A stretch of DNA of 64,000 nt from Gavia stellata (lineage: Eukaryota; Chordata; Aves; Gaviiformes; Gaviidae): positions 994,501 to 1,058,500 of the forward strand of contig NC_082604.1 of assembly GCF_030936135.1 (NCBI RefSeq), given 5' to 3'. How positions within the stretch are numbered: the first letter of the stretch is position 1; every line of letters begins with the position of its first letter. Under the pieces are notes generated by a model. It worked only from the letters and a program-made list of their open reading frames with translations, was not told where the DNA came from and ran no database searches. Below, in pieces: positions 46,301-58,573 of the stretch. The position numbers were made by a program, and so were the translations under genes.

Positions 46301-48639
46301 ACGCACACGGAGATAAAACTAACACTGAACAGGTTTGGGTTTTTGGAACACGTGTTCACCAGCGTGAAAGCAAAGGTTGAGGAGTTAAGAAGCTTTCAAT
46401 AATCATACCACCCCAGGACTCCTGGGGAAGGGAGAGGAAACTTTCAGCTCCTTAAATCACCGGAGCAAAGACCACAAAAAGGTTGGTCCTTCCTGGCACA
46501 TTCACCCTCAGCTGAGCTAGGATTTTGCAAAGGATTTCTTCTAGCCTGTTCTTATTTTCTGTTGTTCTAAGAGATCCCTATTTTTCCTGCCAGAAACTGC
46601 AAGCCTTATTTGGAAAGCAACTCAAGTATGCTCCAAAGAGCGTGTGCTGTGACTTTATTTCCTGTTAAATATAACTCCAGATTTCTAAAACTGTACAAAT
46701 AAGCACCCTTTTTGTAATCCGGGCGCTTATCCCACACACCGAAGTCAGAGAACACCACAAAAGAAGTACTCCTGAAAGTATCCATTTCGGCACATCCCTC
46801 ACCAGTGGCATGAAGAGAAACGGGGTGGGGGAATACTTGGGATCACGCTAGAAAAAGAAGTGGAAGAGGGTTCAGGACGCAGGGCACTTGTATGCCAGAG
46901 AGCACTGGGGTTCTAAGCCAAAGCAAGCAAGATATGCCTCTCAGCTCTAAAGGTATCACTATGGCTTGCCGTGGGATCTTCCAACAGAATTTTTTTATTT
47001 CTCCAGGAAAACCTCTATTAAATTGAAGTTAAGGGACAAATTATATAGATCCTTCTGCTAAGAGTATGAAAAAAGTTTCATCATAAAAAAAATGACTGAA
47101 CGTGAGTCCGCATTGCTTATGTCTCCGTTGACTTTGAGACCAGATTTTCTTTCTTTGCCACGAGGAAGGAAACTTCCAGGGACATGCAAGTCAGGCACCC
47201 CTCTTCCCCATTCAAGACATCAGCACTAGGAAGAAATTATTCCACAGGCTAAATTCTGCCTCTCAGCTGCACTTAATGCAACCCTACCATCTTCAGAGGC
47301 CCGCTGTAAACACGGCTGGTAGAAAGAGAAAAGTCTACCCGAGCCTATACACTAATCCCAGCTCCAACCATTTAGTCATGTCGTGAAGGAGGGAGGGAGG
47401 TGGAAGGAAGATGAGCGACTGCACGTGTTTGTCTCACATGGGACCTGGGTGGTATAAATAAAGGGTCCCAGGGGAGTGCAACACCACTTGCCTTTCTCCT
47501 GGTAAACGTACATTGTTTATCGAGGGCAATTCTCTTGCACAAGCAGAAGAGCTGACCAGACGTTGAAGGAAGGTGACTAACCTCAGCAGGCCTCTCAGGC
47601 CAAAATGATTGTTTAAAAGACTTATTTATTTCCTGGGCACCCTGACAATATAATTATGCAACCATCAGCTAGCAAACAATGTATACACTGCCCTTCCTAG
47701 ACTATCACAGGGTGCTCTATAAAAAGGGCAAGCAAAATATGTAGGAAGAACAGGAGCAACTTACTGGTGTGGACAGAGTTCTAGTATGAACAAGTAGCTT
47801 CAAGCCCTCTGACTGCAAAGAGAGGAAAAGCTGCTAGTTAAGCAGAGGTGTGCACGTGTTACACGGGGACACTGTGAGAAAACTAGATTTAGTGGTTAAT
47901 GCAGACAAACCAGTCAAGAGACTCGAGCTCTACTCTTAGTTTTGCTGCTGATTTGGTGAACTGACTGGTGAAATTCTCTCGGTTGCCCTGGCTGTGCACA
48001 CACAGCGGTCTTGGTTTACTCTGTGGACTCATTATTTCATTTCAGGTTGTTCAGAACGCTGTGATCCTTGGATGCCAGGTGCTATGACAAAACAAATGCC
48101 ATTTCAGAGATGAGGAAGAAAGTCAATGGGCAGTTTAATAAAATCAATCCAAAAGCAAAGCAAAAGGAAGCCACAGAGGACAAGTCAGAGTCCGTCCTTA
48201 CACTTACACTGGGAGAGAAATCTTATTATTTAACACGGACGTGGCTTTCAGAAGAAGTTAGCATTTCAAATAACCAAGATAAAACGGAATGAGATGAAAA
48301 CAGAAGTAATACATTCAGGCCAAGAATGACTGAGATGACTTTCCCACCTGTGTTGCAGAGATGGTAACAGGCAAATTTAAGAATTGAAAAGGTTGTCAAA
48401 GTAGAAGCAAATTTCAGGCTCTTGGCCTTGGGGAGCCAATAAACACTTTGAAGAGGAATAATTTTCAAACATGAGGGGCAAAGTGAAATAAAGGATCTTC
48501 CCGTGTTGCTTTACAGTTTCACAGTAAAGCAAAACACTGACTTGACTCAAGAATGGGAAAAGAGATTCAGAAAACAAAGACTCCCGATATATTGCCTGGA
48601 AAGTGGCAATAGCACAGAGCACCAGAAGTGAAAGAAATC

Positions 48640-48890
48640 ACAGAAATTCAGGACATCTGGCAACAGGCTGGAGGTCCGAGTCTCCGGGGTCTCCAGTCCA
48701 ACCTCCTGCTCGAAGCAGGGTCGGGACAGGGTGTTCAGGGCTTTCTTCAGTCAGTCTTGAAAACCTTCAAAGCTGCACAAACTTTCTGGGCGACCTATTC
48801 CAATACCTGACTATCCTAACAGTGAAAAAGGTTTCTTACTTGCAGTCAGAACCTTTAATTTCAATTTTGGCTCTTTATGCTGATCTGAAC
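48640..48890 (-). mobile_element. CR1 LINE fragment, diverged
   Basis: The reverse-complement CR1 tail (aaatcacagaaattcaggac) is followed by 'ccagtccaacctcctgctcg', 'gacctattccaatacctgac' and 'gtgaaaaaggtttctta', which are typical CR1 3' region blocks. Longer but more diverged than the other copies. Confidence 0.82.
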
Positions 48891-51800
48891 TTGCATTTTA
48901 ATTTAAATTTCTACTACACTGTGTACTTATCATACACAGGTGCTTTCAGAGCGGTGCTGCAGCATTGTTCTCTGTTCAACCTGCACTGCAGAAGAAAAAA
49001 AAAAAATCTTCCACAAATAATTAGCTGAGAGCTACTTCCCAAAGCCTGCTTGGATACTTGCAGTTAAATATTGCAGTTACCCACAAAGTGAGGATTGCGG
49101 AGATACCGCAGAACAAAGCACACGCTATTTCCTTTCTGTTCTTCAAAAGGGAAGTTTCACTTCACCCTCCTTTGGCTACTGGGTTGGAGTTCTTTTGTTT
49201 ACCTTTTCAGTGTCTCTCGTTCCCCCTCCCTTGGCAATTGCAATATAAAATGAACACGTGGCAATTTTTTTTCTATTTTTTTTAAGAGATGTTGCCAGAA
49301 GCTGTCATGCACTACATATCACGTAGTTTGGAAAGGCAAGGGACTTGCAAACCCTAAACTTACTCTTTTTCACGTTAACCGTCATATATTTAGACAATTC
49401 AAAGCTGACCGTGTCCCTTAGCTTGAACGTGTCACCATGCTCCCTAAGACCATCCTACAGGTGCTCTTAGGCTGATGTTTTGCAGGGCAGAATTTTATAA
49501 ACTGCCATAAGCAGGTCCTTAAGACGACAACCACTTCTTTTCACAGAGGCTCAATTAGGTAAATATATACAGCAAATGAAAAAAAAAATTAATAAAAAGT
49601 GGCAAACTGAGACATTCCAAATGATACTTTTCAGAGGGGCAATTTGCAACTTAAGCATGGAAACTGTAAACAGACATTTATTTTTGCCTGTTTTATTTGG
49701 GTTTGGTTTTTTTTTTTAGATCTTGCTTAGCTACTCTAATTCTAGGTATTGTACAGAAAAACCTAAGCAAGGTTCTTCACGGCTCCTTGAAAGATTTTAA
49801 AGATTCCTCAGTTACTAATGTTTACTGGATAACAAAGACTTAACAAAATGCTGGAGCTCCATTTTTATAAACTTTCTATGTGCTCTGGTATGTTTTCCTC
49901 TGACTTCCAGTTCCCCAAATCACATGGCTTCACAAGACTATCCAATTTTTTTTTTTTCTGTATTTCTACCTTTCAGTTACAATAAGCAGTTTGAAAATAC
50001 AACCCAGAAAAGTTAGTGTTATTGCGACAAACAAAAACCTCAAAAGAATAAAATAATTAAACTTGCAGGGAGGCTAGTGCTTTGTTTGGAGAGGGAAGGA
50101 ACAATTTAAAATTGAAAAAAAAATAATCTTCAGTTTGGCAACAATTCCTCTGAAAAGGCATTAAAGTAAAGATCTGATTCCAACTGCCACTTTTTAAAAG
50201 CGATGATAGGACCCTCGGTATTTAAGCACAGCCTTCCCTTTGTCCTATTCATAGCACATGCAACAGGGGCTCAACATATCCACAGACAAGCACTAATTCC
50301 TAATCTCTACTAGGCCAAGCAAAAGGCTCTTCATGTGTTAGCCAGAATTACATCACGGTGATCTAAACTGACAGTGAAAAAACCAGACAGTCTTCCCTTC
50401 CAAATCTGCAAGGCCACTCTAAGCCTGCTATAAAAGAAGAGCAAGAGAGATAGTGGAAATAGTTTTACTCTGAGTTCTCGCTAATTGTTATAAATAATAT
50501 TATTTTACACTTAAAACCTCTTATCATAACGGAATCATTGTCAGTCCCACCCTGCTCATCTTTGGGCTGAACTAGAAGGGTACACGTGCCATTTTAGGTA
50601 CAAATTTTTTGCTTTGATACCTCATGCTGTACAGTCCTCCACCCACACATCGGTATTGTCTTTTGAATTAACAGAACAGTGCCCCGAGCGATACGAGTTT
50701 TTGAATAAAATGGAAATTAAAGATACGTTAACCCCTCTACGAACTTCTAAACTTCTCTAAATACTCACTGCTTGTTCTCATTTTTAGCCACAACTCTGCT
50801 GCAATCACCAGAGCCATCAACTTAGTATTTTAATTTCATGAAACTATTTATAAAAGCAGGTGTAGAACTTTAAGTTTCCTCAATGCTGCTTAACCAGCTC
50901 TACTTTTAAGCAACAGTCACTTATCTGCAACTTGCCGTTCTCCAGAGATTTCAAGGGTCCTTGTAAGACCATGCACCTAAACCCCAGCAGGCTATACCAA
51001 CTGCTGAAGTATTCATTTTGAAAACAAAAGCATATGCAATAAAATGCCAACCATAACATATTCCCATCCGTACTCTCACCCTGCCTGCTCTGTGAGTTGT
51101 TCTTCTCGGCTTTCCTTTCAACTGCTCCAACACAGGTTTACCTTCAGCTTTATCACTTGAACAGAGATAACAGCAAACTTACTTTCTACTGTGCAATGGA
51201 AACAGTCGCGGCTTGGTTTGCAAAGAGCAGAGCCCCGCTCCCCTCTCTGGGAGGGGCAGGGGAGGTCAGACAGCCCACACCGTCTCTCCAGTGCCCACTG
51301 GAGAGAGAAAACCACCCCAACTCCTCAGGCAAGGCTGCAGCTGGGGCAAGCAGCAACAAGTCCATCTTGATCACTCCCAGCCTCTCACCCCACCGTGGCT
51401 TCCTCTATCTTTGCCTCTGTCCCCTCCAGTGGGGAAATCTTCCTTGCATCAACTCTAACCCTTACTCTCTTCCTTTTTCCTAGCTCGACGCACGTATCCA
51501 TCCCATGCCCGATGTCCCTGTTCCTGCCACAAACCCTGGCCCAGGCTTTGTCACTCATCTTTGGCAAATATCCAGTTTATTTTGTGAAATATCCAGTTTA
51601 ACTCTCAGTGCCAGAAACGCAGGGATAGACACACAGTACCAGAAACAACAGGAAGAGAACCAGCAAGTGGTACCACCCAAATTGAGCAACGGATGTCAAG
51701 GTGTTCAGCATTCCTCTAAAAGAAAAAAAAAAAGCCTTTACTGATTTTTCAGACAACCAGACAACCCACCACAAAAACCTTTGAAATACCAGTCAACCAA

Positions 51801-52959
51801 AACTAGCGGGCGTGGGGGAAAAGGGACAGGGGAGTGATGCCCATGCTACATGCCAATACTCTAAACCAAGCCTGACATTTGAATGATGCAAGAAGATTAT
51901 TCCAGATATCCAATCGCCGGTGAAAAATATGCCAGAGGTTAGCTTCATGAAAGCTGGCCCTACCTGCCTCGTGATATTTACTCTGTGAGATGTGACACCG
52001 GTAACCTTCCTTTAAAACCAGAGTCATATTATGTATGGGTCAGAGAGCACTTTTATGGGCTTTGACAGAGACCCCAACAAGCAATTAGCAGCTTAACAAC
52101 ACAGGGGGAAGGCTGGGTCCTGCCACCTCCAAGCTGAATAGCAAGAGTCAAAATCCTACAGGGTTCCAAGTCTTTCCTCCTTAAAATCCAGTTAATTGCT
52201 GGGATATCGGACTACTAAACACATAGCTACAGCGCACGAGTATCAACTGTCGTGACATCAGCACTCGCTTCCGGAAATTTTCAATCACAGGTATTTTCTG
52301 TGCAGGTAAAAGGTATCGTGTACACACAAGTTATGTGTGTGGATGCTTTTACCAGAATCATCCCGATTTGTGACCTATGTTTATATGCAAGTCACTTGTG
52401 CAATTCTGTTTGTTGGGTTTGGGGTTTTTTGTTTGTTTGGGTGTTTGTTTTCTTTTCTTCCATTAATGCAAAATAAATCCATCAGTTCCATCCCCAAACA
52501 GTTCTTTCTCATCAGTGAAAAATCTTTAGAAAAGATGACAAAACTGTTGCTGGAAAACAGTTCCAGACACTGTGCTGTTGAGTGTAAGAGAATCTGGTAC
52601 TACTTCCATTTTGCGTCAACAAGTAAACCCATTTTACTTTACAATTAAATTAAACAGCGTCATTTAAGGGAGGTCGCATGAATATTACTGTGCTATTCAA
52701 TCCTCTGAAAGGCAAAACTTTTCCTGTGAATCATCGTTTGTTGGTGTCTTACAGCTACCGAACCAATCCCTTCCCTTCTTCCAGTGCTGTTTTTCCACTG
52801 AAGTTAAACTCATTATGATTTCCTCTAACAGAGCCTTTTGTGGTCTATCTTTTCTCTCAGGTTTCTCCCTGTTTTTTCTTCCAGCTACTTTGCAAGCACC
52901 TCTTTTGTGACTCTAGCTGGACACAGCTCCTTGCCTCAACCCCTGCTCCTCACAAAAGA

Positions 52960-53165
52960 GCGACATGCTTCCATCGCTGCCTCAGCAACACAGCCGGCTC
53001 CCGCGGTACGGGCAGCTGTGGCCAAGGTCAGCCCTCGCACCCGTACGGCCGCCGGACCCGGGCTGTCCTGCTCCACCCGCCTGCCCCTTGGGCTCCGCTC
53101 AGGAACCCGCTCCTGGCACCGGGGCCACGTGCTGCTCCTGCCGGGGCCAGGAGTTTCTTCCCAAG
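52960..53165. other. isolated GC/CpG-rich pocket
   Basis: About 200 bases of GC-rich, CpG-containing sequence stand out within AT-rich DNA. Overlapping open frames in all three plus frames argue for composition rather than coding. Could be a small regulatory island or old insertion. Confidence 0.4.
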
Positions 53166-56100
53166 TCCAACGATTGCCAAAAGCACAATTAAAGAGACTT
53201 CACTGAGGCGAGAGCATTGCTAGGACTGTAAGCGTAACGTCAAGTTTTTCTCCCCCCTCCCCTCTCTAAACACCACTATCATTCACTTTATTTAGAGCAG
53301 TAAGCAGAAATCCAGCTGGCCTTCTTGTATGCAAACACGTACATAAATGCACATCCCCTGCCTTCTTTGCAGAAGCTACCTATTTAGCCCTCCCCAAAAC
53401 ACAGGAAGGCACAGACACAAAACAAAGGTACAGTACACCGAAATGAAACCAAATGGTTTTTTTTGAATCAGCTAAAGTCAAGAAATTAGCACTGCGAGGT
53501 ATAAATGTACCTAAGTTATTTACATGCTAATATATCTAGGAATAATTTGCAAAATATTAGTAGGTATCTTCAAAGCTTGAAAGATCTACCAGATGCAAGA
53601 TTGAACAAAATTGAACCAGTCATGAGAGACAAGCGCTGTCGACCAGCAAGTTCAAAGAAAAGCATCTGTATTATACAGTAGCCGCTAGAAAGGATACTCG
53701 TATTTCTGTGGGATTGCTGGGAAAATACCAGAGCTCGCGTAGGTAGAAACACCTTTAGATTACCTAAATGAGGGGAAAAAAGAACCACTTTGGCTTTAAC
53801 ACACATAAGTTTCTTATGAAACAAAATAAACCCAGAGCATTCATCACAGTCTGACTACCTTTCCTTGTTAGAATTAAAACCTTAAACACATAAATCTTCT
53901 AGCAACCCAAAGTCTTCTATACACGTAAAATATTCTAAATAAAGAAGCTTTTCCCCCTGCTTTGGCTAGAACTTTCCCTCCCTGTTTATTGATACTTCTT
54001 TTTTCAACCTCATTCCCTGACTCCCTTCCACTGAAATCACACTATGTGAGCTATGGGGCAACGTGAGTTCACAGAAGAAGGATGGGGGAAAAAGATCACT
54101 AGAATTATTAAGCATGCAGGACTTTTCCATTTAAGATGGTAATGTAAATCACAAGATTTTAATAGCAGATTTTTAGGACATAAGCATTCTTTCTTTTAAA
54201 GCTAAAGGACAGCTAAATACAAAGCCTCATGCTGAATTCTCTCAGGTATAATTCCACACCCAGGGTAAGCCTGTAACCCAAAATTATTCTTCTAAACCAA
54301 AAAGAGCTCTTGAAACAAGCCCTGAACTCAGGACACCAGACTCTCGCCTTAATTACCAGCCTAGCATGAGCAGCTGGGGTCTGGAGACCAGCTCTAGGTG
54401 TCTCTTGAGCTCCTCTGCAATCCCTCCCCCAAAAGGACCTACTGCCCAGCACCCTCCCTTCCACGCCAAATAAAGTCCCACGGCCCACAATAAATACCAC
54501 AGCCTCCTGGTAACACCGACTCCACTGGAATAGCTTCTAGATCAAAGCCCTAGAAAAAACAATAAGCAAAACAAAAAACCACCAGCAAACCCCACCACAC
54601 TGTGCAGTACAACCTAATGCTCTCTTCTTTCAAGGTTAGGGTAATTAGGAAGAGGAACAGAGGCCTAATCCCGCAGCTGGGTTTTACTTTCCTATCTCTT
54701 CTTTATCTGTTTTCCTATTTTAATACAAATAACACCTACTTAATTCTTGCACAGACCCATGTTGCAAAAGTTTTACAGGCTCTGGGCCTCTCAGTAACGT
54801 GCTCTTGGACAAGTTAGACTCGTTACATCCTGGGTGAACATGCCTTTCTCAGCCCACTTTAAAAACCCCTGTTGCAACTTCTTCAGCGGCGCGCGTCTTT
54901 GTCGAGATTGTAACAGCATTTCTGTAAGGGTAATGTTACAGAGAGGAGGCTAGTATTGTGCTTGATCCACAGGGTGCTAAAAGTCTTGTATTTCTTGCCA
55001 GGCTACGCTTGGGTGCCTTCTCCTGCTAAGGATGAGACCGACTGATCTGTAACTTCTCTCTTTCTGGTGGCAAGGAAAGTGCGAAGGCAGTTTCCAGATC
55101 CTGTCTTTACTGCTTGCCAGTTTCAAAACACCCATGAGGACACTTGCCAGAGTCTTGCTACTCTGCTTTAAGGTTCGTTTTATAAGCTCTGCACAGTATA
55201 GGCCCAAGGATTTCCTTCTGTAGAATTCCTGAATACAAAACAAAGTTGAATCATTGTTGAGTGACCTTTTTTTTTTTAAAAAAAGAAACAACATTTTCAC
55301 ATAAATCTGATATTCTACAGAAACCCACAGCTCAAATTGTCAGATGCCCTCTCCCAGCCATGGTGAATAAACTTTTCCAGCCACACACCCGCATTCAGTT
55401 TGAACACTCTGGACTGGTCTCAGTGCCACTGCTGACTACTCTAACTGGTAGTGACCTGGGTGAATTACCTGAATTCTAACAGTGGCACAATCTTAAATGC
55501 ATTTGTACCAGCTTAACATGCTTCTATATGCAAAGGCAAGAGTATGTTTTGGGAAAGGCAGTATCAGCTGAAATATTGTAACCGATAAAACATCCCAAGT
55601 TTCTTTGAAAAGGTGTGAACTGCACAGGCTGGAGTGTCTGGGATGGCTCTCCACACTGATAACAGTTACGAAATCCAAGGTTACAGATCTCCCTTCTAAT
55701 AGACCTCGCTGTCTTCAGAAGCAGCTTAATGTGAACTGGAAAAAAAGACTTGCTGCTTGACTAAGAACGACCGCCCTTATCCTACCAAAAATAAGTTACT
55801 ATTGTTACCATTCTGCTGCATAACGTAATGATAATGTTAAGATCCAACTCCAGATCAAGAGGCAACCTCTTCCCTTCCCCCCCACCTTGATCATCCCAGT
55901 CTAGAGAAGCAAGACCAATGAGAAAATGGGGAACATAATAACCTTTAACACAATAACCTTTAACACGTAAGAAGTAGCAACATAATTTTTTCACCTTTTC
56001 AGGCAGAATTGGGGGAGAGGAGGGAAAGAATACAAGAAATCAGCTTAACTTGCCACAAAGGAGGAGACAGGAGTATGTGTCACACTACCAGGAATGAAAC

Positions 56101-57791
56101 ACTGGAACAATTTATATAGGACAAACACAGAGCAATCTTTCTTAACCGCTTCTTAGAAGCTCCTTGGAAAACTGTCTTTTGAGAATGATCTAGGCTTACT
56201 TTATCTTGCCGCAGTGGCAAAGCTCAGACTAGACAGTTACGCTGCCTCTTCCACCCTACATTTACAGAACTCCAGATATTGTTACCTCCACATATAGCAA
56301 GAACTTTTCCTGCACCTGGCATTCTGACCTGTGAAAAACTACTGTGAACTTTTTTGGAAGGAAAAGGTTGGCGGGTTCTTTGTGGCTTGAGTATGTGGGT
56401 GGGCCATGCTGCATGAAAATCCACGTACACATAAGGAGACTGTTTTTTCTAACAGCTTAAATTGAAACAGGCAAAAAGTTGGAGATACAGAGCTTTAGCA
56501 GATACACAGCTACAAATTACGTTACTGCCTTCTTTCCTGCCCTGCCTCTGATGTATACTCCTGTACCAGAGGGAGGGATATCCATCCACCTATGAAACAA
56601 TAGCTGAAACACCACTTTCCAATCTGGTTTGAGGGGGTAGGGGGGCAGGAAAGCCACTATACCATCTGTTAAATTGTCCTCTAACTGAAAACTATTATGT
56701 AGCATTTGGATAGCAACAGTAGGAAAAAGGGAGACTAAATCATCGGGCAGCAGCTTCACCTGCCTTACTAAACAGAAAATGTGCAATACAGCACGTACCA
56801 GCGTGCAGATTTTCTCTGTCATTACATAACAGTACAGGAATAAAAGTGACCCCTTCAAACTCCTTGGGACTGCGAATGCCTCTGATCTTCACTTCCCAGG
56901 TGCAGAGTTGTGAATTTGGATTCAAATCCTAAACTAGAGCTGTGAATTCAAGGACCTTGGTTCATCTCATCAGTTATGAGTGAACTGCTGTAGCTATTAC
57001 TAACATTCCCAGCACGACCTGCTCTCTTACGTCTCATCTTTCAGTGAAAGGAACAGCTCTTGCCAGTGGGGAATCCTTCCTGCTGTTTAGGGAAGGCCAG
57101 CATGGGAAGCACTACTTATCATGTGTCAAACCACTTTAGCTGGGCCCAAGGATCACCAGCTCCCTGTGCTTAACCCTCTTCAGTTCTGCTCGATTGCTGG
57201 ATCACCCTGTTCTATAAATAACCTGCAATAAAACCGTACTGCAGGACCAGAGAGGCGGAATTTCCCCTCTATCACGCAGAGGTGCCTGGCTCTACCTGAA
57301 GAGCCACAGGTGAGATAGAAACCCTTCTCCAGAGCAGCCCATCACCGGGGCCTCAGCTTTCGGGCCCAGCAGCGGTGCAAGAGAAGAGCGTTACACTCAA
57401 ACTGGAACTCGAAGAGCCCGAAGCAGCCCGGGCCTCGGGACGGGACCTGCCACCAAGCCGAAGCGGGCGGGGGAAGGCGACCGCATCCCCGCGCTCCGTG
57501 CTGTCACGGCTGGAGGCGTGCGAGCTCTCCTCAGCCCCGTCGCCTCCGGGGCGGCCCGGGAACACCCCCGGTTGACCCGCGGGGTGGAGGGCGGCCGCCG
57601 CAGGGAGGGGAAGCGGGGCATGACTCATGGGTTTTGTCCGCTCCCTGGTTAGCACCGGAGCGTTCGCCGCCGCCGCCACCGCAGTGGCCGCTGCCAGCGG
57701 GAGCTGCGGCGGGGGAAGGCCGGCGCCGGCGGGCGGCGATACGCGCCCCTCCGCGCAGCCCCCGCACCCCGCCTCGGTGGGGGGGGACGGC

Positions 57792-57807
57792 GGGGGGGGG
57801 GGGGGGG
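57792..57807. repeat. 16-base poly(G) run
   Basis: A run of 16 G on the plus strand lies in the CpG island and is preceded by further G blocks (57781-57790). It can form G-quadruplexes and is prone to length error in assembly. Confidence 0.9.
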
Positions 57808-58055
57808 CACCCCGGACGCACGTGGCCCACCCCGCGCCAATCGGAAAGGCCGAGACCATAGAGCGGAGCCGGGCGCTCGCTAGACGTTCCGCCCGCCGAG
57901 CCCGTCTCTCTGCTGCCGCCATCTTGTTGGAGGCAGCGGAACCCGCCCGGCCGCAGAGCCTGACCCGCACCTTCCGCCCGCTTAGCTGAGGCGCTCCCCA
58001 CCCCCCGCCGCCCGCCCGCGCGGCCAGCGCAACCGGGCGCCGGGACCGGCTTTAC

Positions 58056-58135
58056 CTCTAGTAGGCCCGCAGCGAAGCCTATGCTGGGTACGAGGCCGAG
58101 GAGCCGGCCGCCATCTTGGTAAAGAAGAGGGATGT
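58056..58135 (-). other. HDLBP: candidate distal non-coding exon 1 of HDLBP
   Basis: On the minus strand a YY1-type CCAAGATGGCGGCC sits near the 5' side. A donor CTACTAGAG followed by GTAAAG lies at 58056/58055. The ATG inside the YY1 motif opens only an 11-codon frame (MAAGSSASYPA), so the exon would be non-coding with a short upstream frame. Assigned to HDLBP only because the human gene starts beside SEPT2; another minus-strand transcript is possible. Confidence 0.35.
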
Positions 58136-58319
58136 GCGTGACCTACCAGCATACGGGTGGTCCCTCCCCCACGTACCCTTGGCCGGCCGGTTGCTATGGG
58201 AATGGGGCGGGCGCATGCGCGCCGGCCCCTGCGCCGCACCTCCCGGCACCGCCCCGGGGGCGGGGCCTGAGGGGCGGGGCGGAGCGCCTCGACTCCTCCC
58301 CTTTCCCCTGCCGGTGCGC

Positions 58320-58380
58320 GCGCGCGCGGGAGCGGCGGTGGCGGTTGTAGTCGTTGGCTGCCTGCGGCGCGGGCCGGCAG
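58320..58380 (+). other. SEPT2: candidate SEPT2 non-coding exon 1
   Basis: The plus strand has a strong donor, GGCCGGCAG followed by GTGAGG, at 58380/58381, about 160 bases downstream of the NRF1 palindrome and 100 bases past the GC-box cluster. The sequence just before (gcggttgtagtcgttggctg) looks like a TATA-less initiator region. The 5' limit is approximate. Confidence 0.55.
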
Positions 58381-58573
58381 GTGAGGTGCGGGGAGGCGCT
58401 GCCCTCCCTTCCCTTCCCTTCCCTCCACTCCCCTCCTTTCCCTCCGCTCCTCTCGGTGGGCCCCGGGGGTCCGTCTGCGCGGCCCCTCTCTGGAGGGGCG
58501 GTAAAGGATAGCCTCTCCCCCAGCTCTCCGGGCAGTCCCTCTGGGCGCTCCCGCGGGACGCGCTTGGCGGGCC

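Larger units (their letters stand above)
43681..57300. other. AT-rich region without recognised genes
   Basis: About 13.6 kb between the two CpG islands. Open frames are short and unremarkable; homopolymer A and T runs are common. One CR1 copy is at 48640-48890 and a GC-rich pocket at 52960-53160. If HDLBP also starts at the distal island near 58.1 kb, as in human, this is its first intron; otherwise it is intergenic. No RNA gene was recognised. Confidence 0.6.

Noticed and set aside
57213-57220. TATAAATA on the plus strand left of the SEPT2 island
   Set aside because: No exon with a donor follows at a fitting distance; the SEPT2 island looks TATA-less.
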